A stretch of DNA of 6,863 nt from an uncultured Porphyromonadaceae bacterium (GTDB taxonomy: Bacteria; Bacteroidota; Bacteroidia; Bacteroidales; Muribaculaceae): the NCBI GenBank assembly GCA_947166165.1, contig CAMVDK010000173.1, positions 1 through 6,863 on the forward strand, written 5' to 3'. Within the stretch, counting starts at the first letter, position 1, and the number at the start of each line of letters is the position of its first letter. The position numbers and the translations under genes are program-made. The notes under the pieces were generated by a model, which did no database searches, was not told the DNA's origin, and worked only from the letters and a program-made list of their open reading frames with translations. This document shows, piece after piece, positions 5,125 through 6,863 of this stretch.

Positions 5125-5505
5125 GCTGCGTTTTGGAAAACTTGCGCAAACCGAATGCAATGAAGTTTGCTTCAATTGCTGAGGTGCAGCCAAGTTTATT
5201 CAAAAAATCAAAGCAAGCTTTGCCTTTTCGCTCGGTTTGCACTAATTTTGCCTCAAAAAGGCGAAATTATGCTGCGTTTCGGAAAAATCAAAGCAAGCTT
5301 GATGTTTTTCGCTCAACTTGCACTAATGTTGAGGGTTTCACCCTCGAAATTAGGCTGCACCTCGGCAAAAAAGCAAGCGAGCTTGCTTGTTTTTCGCTCG
5401 GTTTGCACTAGTTTTGACTCCGCCCAAATTAGGCTGCGTTTCGGCAATGCAAAATCAAAAACTTTGTTTTTTGTTTTGCATTGCGCTCAACTTGCACTAA
5501 TTTTG
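5125..5505. repeat. Array of diverging palindromic repeat units upstream of the CotH gene
   Basis: A non-coding array. Left arms (type CGCTCGGTTTGCACTA, then ATTTTG) lie at 5229-5250, 5310-5331, 5395-5416 and 5484-5505; their shared TTGCACTA core is spaced 81, 85 and 89 nt. Right arms (type GAAATTAGGCTGCGTTTCGG) lie at 5262-5282, 5345-5365 and 5425-5445. Left and right arms are imperfect inverted repeats around loops of 8-13 nt; the second loop forms its own 6-bp stem (5331-5336 with 5340-5345). Between units are palindromic spacers: 5209-5222 (CAAAGC-AA-GCTTTG), 5287-5303 (ATCAA/TTGAT), 5371-5388 (AAGCAAGC-GA-GCTTGCTT) and 5444-5484 (11-bp perfect GCAATGCAAAA stem). Degenerate copies precede: 5125-5140 matches 5271-5286 at 15 of 16 bases, and 5181-5191 is the reverse complement of 5353-5363. 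Apparent open frames across it are by-products of the repeats. Confidence 0.85.
5475..5505 (+). promoter_or_regulatory. Promoter of the CotH-family gene
   Basis: TTTG at 5475-5478 and TAATTTTG at 5498-5505 are separated by 19 nt, an exact fit to the Bacteroidota promoter pattern TTTG-N19-TAnnTTTG. Transcription would start near 5511, about 16 nt before the ATG at 5527. The -7 box is the end of the last left arm of the repeat array, and the -33 box lies in the right half of the last palindromic spacer. No Shine-Dalgarno sequence is present in the short leader. Confidence 0.65.
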
Positions 5506-5526
5506 TAGTCTGAAACAATTTTTGGC

Positions 5527-6863
5527 ATGAAACGAATACTTTTCCTTCTCTTGGCAATGGGCTTTACGGCCGGTGTGGTGAACGCTCAGTGGTGGGACAC
5601 TGCCGTGAACTATCCTCCCGACAACACCCAGGTGGAACTCACGAGCACCAACTTGCCGATTGTGTTTATCGATGTGGACGGCGCGACCATCGACCGCTAT
5701 GAGCGCATCACGGCCCGCATGAAAATCATCGACAACGGCGAGGGCCAACTCAACTATGCCGACACGGTGGCGCACCCCGGTCAGCACATCGACTACGAGG
5801 GCTACATCGCCCTGCGCTACCGAGGCAACACGTCGTTCACCAGCAGTGCCAAGAAACCCTACTCGTTCCGCACGCTCGACGCGCCTCTCGAGGAGAACGG
5901 GCAGAAGGTGAAGGTCAACATCCTGGGCATGGGCAAGGACAACAACTGGGCCATGCTCGCCCCCTATTCCGACAAAAGCATGATGCGCGACGCGCTGGCC
6001 TTCGAACTCTCGAGGCGGTGGATGGACTTCACGCCCGACACGCGTTTCTGCGAGATGCTGCTCGACGGCACCTACTACGGCGTGTATGTGATGACCGAGG
6101 TGGTGTCGAAGGGCAAGCACCGGCTCCACCTCGACGACCCGGGCGAGAGCGGCGACGACCTCACCGGCGGCTACATCCTCGAAGTGGACCGCACCGACGA
6201 GGTGACCTACACCTCGAAGCACCACCCGGTGAACAACTATGGCTGGGAATATAACTACCAGTATGTGCACGTCCAGTATAAGACACCCGAATATGAGGAC
6301 ATGACACCGGAGCAGGTGGACTACATCAACGGAGCCTTCGACGCCATGGAGAACGCCTTTGCCTCGAGCAACTACAAGGACCCGGAGGTGGGCTATGCGA
6401 AATATGTGGATGTGACATCGTTTATCGACTACCAGCTTGCCGAGGAGCTGGCCCACAACGTGGACGGCTACCGCCTGAGCGCCAAGTTCTTCAAGCGCCG
6501 CGACAGCGAGGACCCGCGGTTCAAGATGGTGCTCTGGGACCTGAACCTGGCCTACGGCAACAGCAACTACTACGACGGCTGGCGCACCGACACGTGGTTC
6601 TACCGCAGCAACGACATCATGAACAACGCCGGCGACACGCAGCTCGTGCCCTTCTGGTGGTATAAGCTCAACACCGACCCGGCCTACACCAGCGCGCTCA
6701 AGCAGCGCTGGGCGCAGTACCGCCGCGCCAACTTCCGCGACGACCGCCTGATGGCCACCATCGACTCGATGGCCAACGTGCTCACCAGCGGCGGGGCCGA
6801 AGCACGCAACTCGCAGGCCTGGCCGCGGTGGGGGCGCTACGTGTGGCCGAACAAGTATGTGGC
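5527..6863 (+). CDS. Secreted CotH-kinase-family protein, 3' end cut by window
   Basis: The frame is open from the ATG at 5527 to the last base: 445 residues visible and no stop. Residues 1-20 are a typical signal peptide (MKRILFLLLAMGFTAGVVNA) with likely cleavage before Gln21, so the protein is exported; no lipobox is seen. Seen CotH-family motifs: LRYRGNTS (96-103) and KKPYSFRT (109-116), LLDGTYYGVYVMTEVV (178-193), GGYILEVDR (214-222), ELAHNVDGYRLSAKFFKR (307-324) with Asn311 and Asp313, and VLWDLNLAYGNSNYYDGW (335-352) with Asp338 and Asn340. CotH of Bacillus phosphorylates spore-coat protein; Bacteroidota homologues are secreted proteins of unknown target, so the substrate here is unknown. 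The C-terminus, where a secretion or carbohydrate-binding domain could lie, is outside the window. It follows the palindromic array, whose final arm supplies its promoter, and is transcribed separately from rng. Confidence 0.9.
   Translation, partial: MKRILFLLLAMGFTAGVVNAQWWDTAVNYPPDNTQVELTSTNLPIVFIDVDGATIDRYERITARMKIIDNGEGQLNYADTVAHPGQHIDYEGYIALRYRGNTSFTSSAKKPYSFRTLDAPLEENGQKVKVNILGMGKDNNWAMLAPYSDKSMMRDALAFELSRRWMDFTPDTRFCEMLLDGTYYGVYVMTEVVSKGKHRLHLDDPGESGDDLTGGYILEVDRTDEVTYTSKHHPVNNYGWEYNYQYVHVQYKTPEYEDMTPEQVDYINGAFDAMENAFASSNYKDPEVGYAKYVDVTSFIDYQLAEELAHNVDGYRLSAKFFKRRDSEDPRFKMVLWDLNLAYGNSNYYDGWRTDTWFYRSNDIMNNAGDTQLVPFWWYKLNTDPAYTSALKQRWAQYRRANFRDDRLMATIDSMANVLTSGGAEARNSQAWPRWGRYVWPNKYV

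Noticed and set aside
5125..5505. CRISPR array
   Set aside because: Spacers are themselves palindromes and partly identical (18 nt shared between 5203-5220 and 5283-5300), repeat arms vary, and no cas gene is present.
5125..5505. Recombinase-driven invertible promoter
   Set aside because: Inverted arms with promoter boxes recall Bacteroidota phase-variable promoters, but there is no single pair of long identical inverted repeats flanking a promoter and no recombinase gene in the window.
5133..5508. Two overlapping plus-strand open frames with repeating peptide patterns upstream of the CotH gene
   Set aside because: The peptide repeats arise from the 81-89 nt DNA repeats. The same array is open in more than one frame, and its symmetry is at the DNA level, so these are not genes.
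5497..6456. Minus-strand open frame opposite the CotH gene
   Set aside because: It is antisense to clear CotH-family motifs and would end inside the CotH promoter.

Overview
The window looks like a chromosomal fragment of a GC-rich member of the Bacteroidales, probably Muribaculaceae- or Prevotellaceae-like. This is inferred from gene content: a Bacteroidota-type HU, a 30-residue COX24/AURKAIP1-type basic protein next to an RNase G, a DUF3298 lipoprotein and a CotH-family secreted protein. There are no Shine-Dalgarno sequences ahead of the starts, and promoter boxes fit the known Bacteroidota pattern TTTG-N19-TAnnTTTG. No tRNA, rRNA, transposase, recombinase or CRISPR array was seen.

Layout. 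Bases 1-2303 hold three minus-strand genes, transcribed in the order HAD phosphatase of the YjjG family, DUF3298 lipoprotein, rsmG (16S rRNA m7G527 methyltransferase, cut by the window edge before its stop). The lipoprotein and rsmG are only 3 nt apart. Bases 2304-2703 are a divergent, partly AT-rich intergenic region with a terminator-like hairpin in the probable HU leader. Bases 2704-4975 hold a plus-strand group: an HU-family DNA-binding protein, a very small basic protein that resembles the ribosomal bS22/mS38 family, and an RNase E/G family endoribonuclease. The RNase gene is bracketed by two long perfect inverted repeats, at 3197-3245 and 5016-5065; the second has the form of a terminator.

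Bases 5125-5505 are the most unusual part. They form a non-coding array of diverging repeat units of about 80-90 nt. Each unit has two imperfectly complementary arms around a short variable loop, and units are separated by spacers. The spacers differ in sequence, yet each is itself a palindrome. The last left arm carries a well-formed promoter for the following gene, a secreted CotH-kinase-family protein (5527 to the window end, incomplete).

Functionally, three of the genes touch the small ribosomal subunit: RsmG modifies 16S rRNA, RNase G-type enzymes process 16S rRNA in other bacteria, and the small basic protein resembles a small-subunit protein. The HAD enzyme (nucleotide housecleaning), the lipoprotein and the CotH protein are envelope or housekeeping functions with no visible link to each other.
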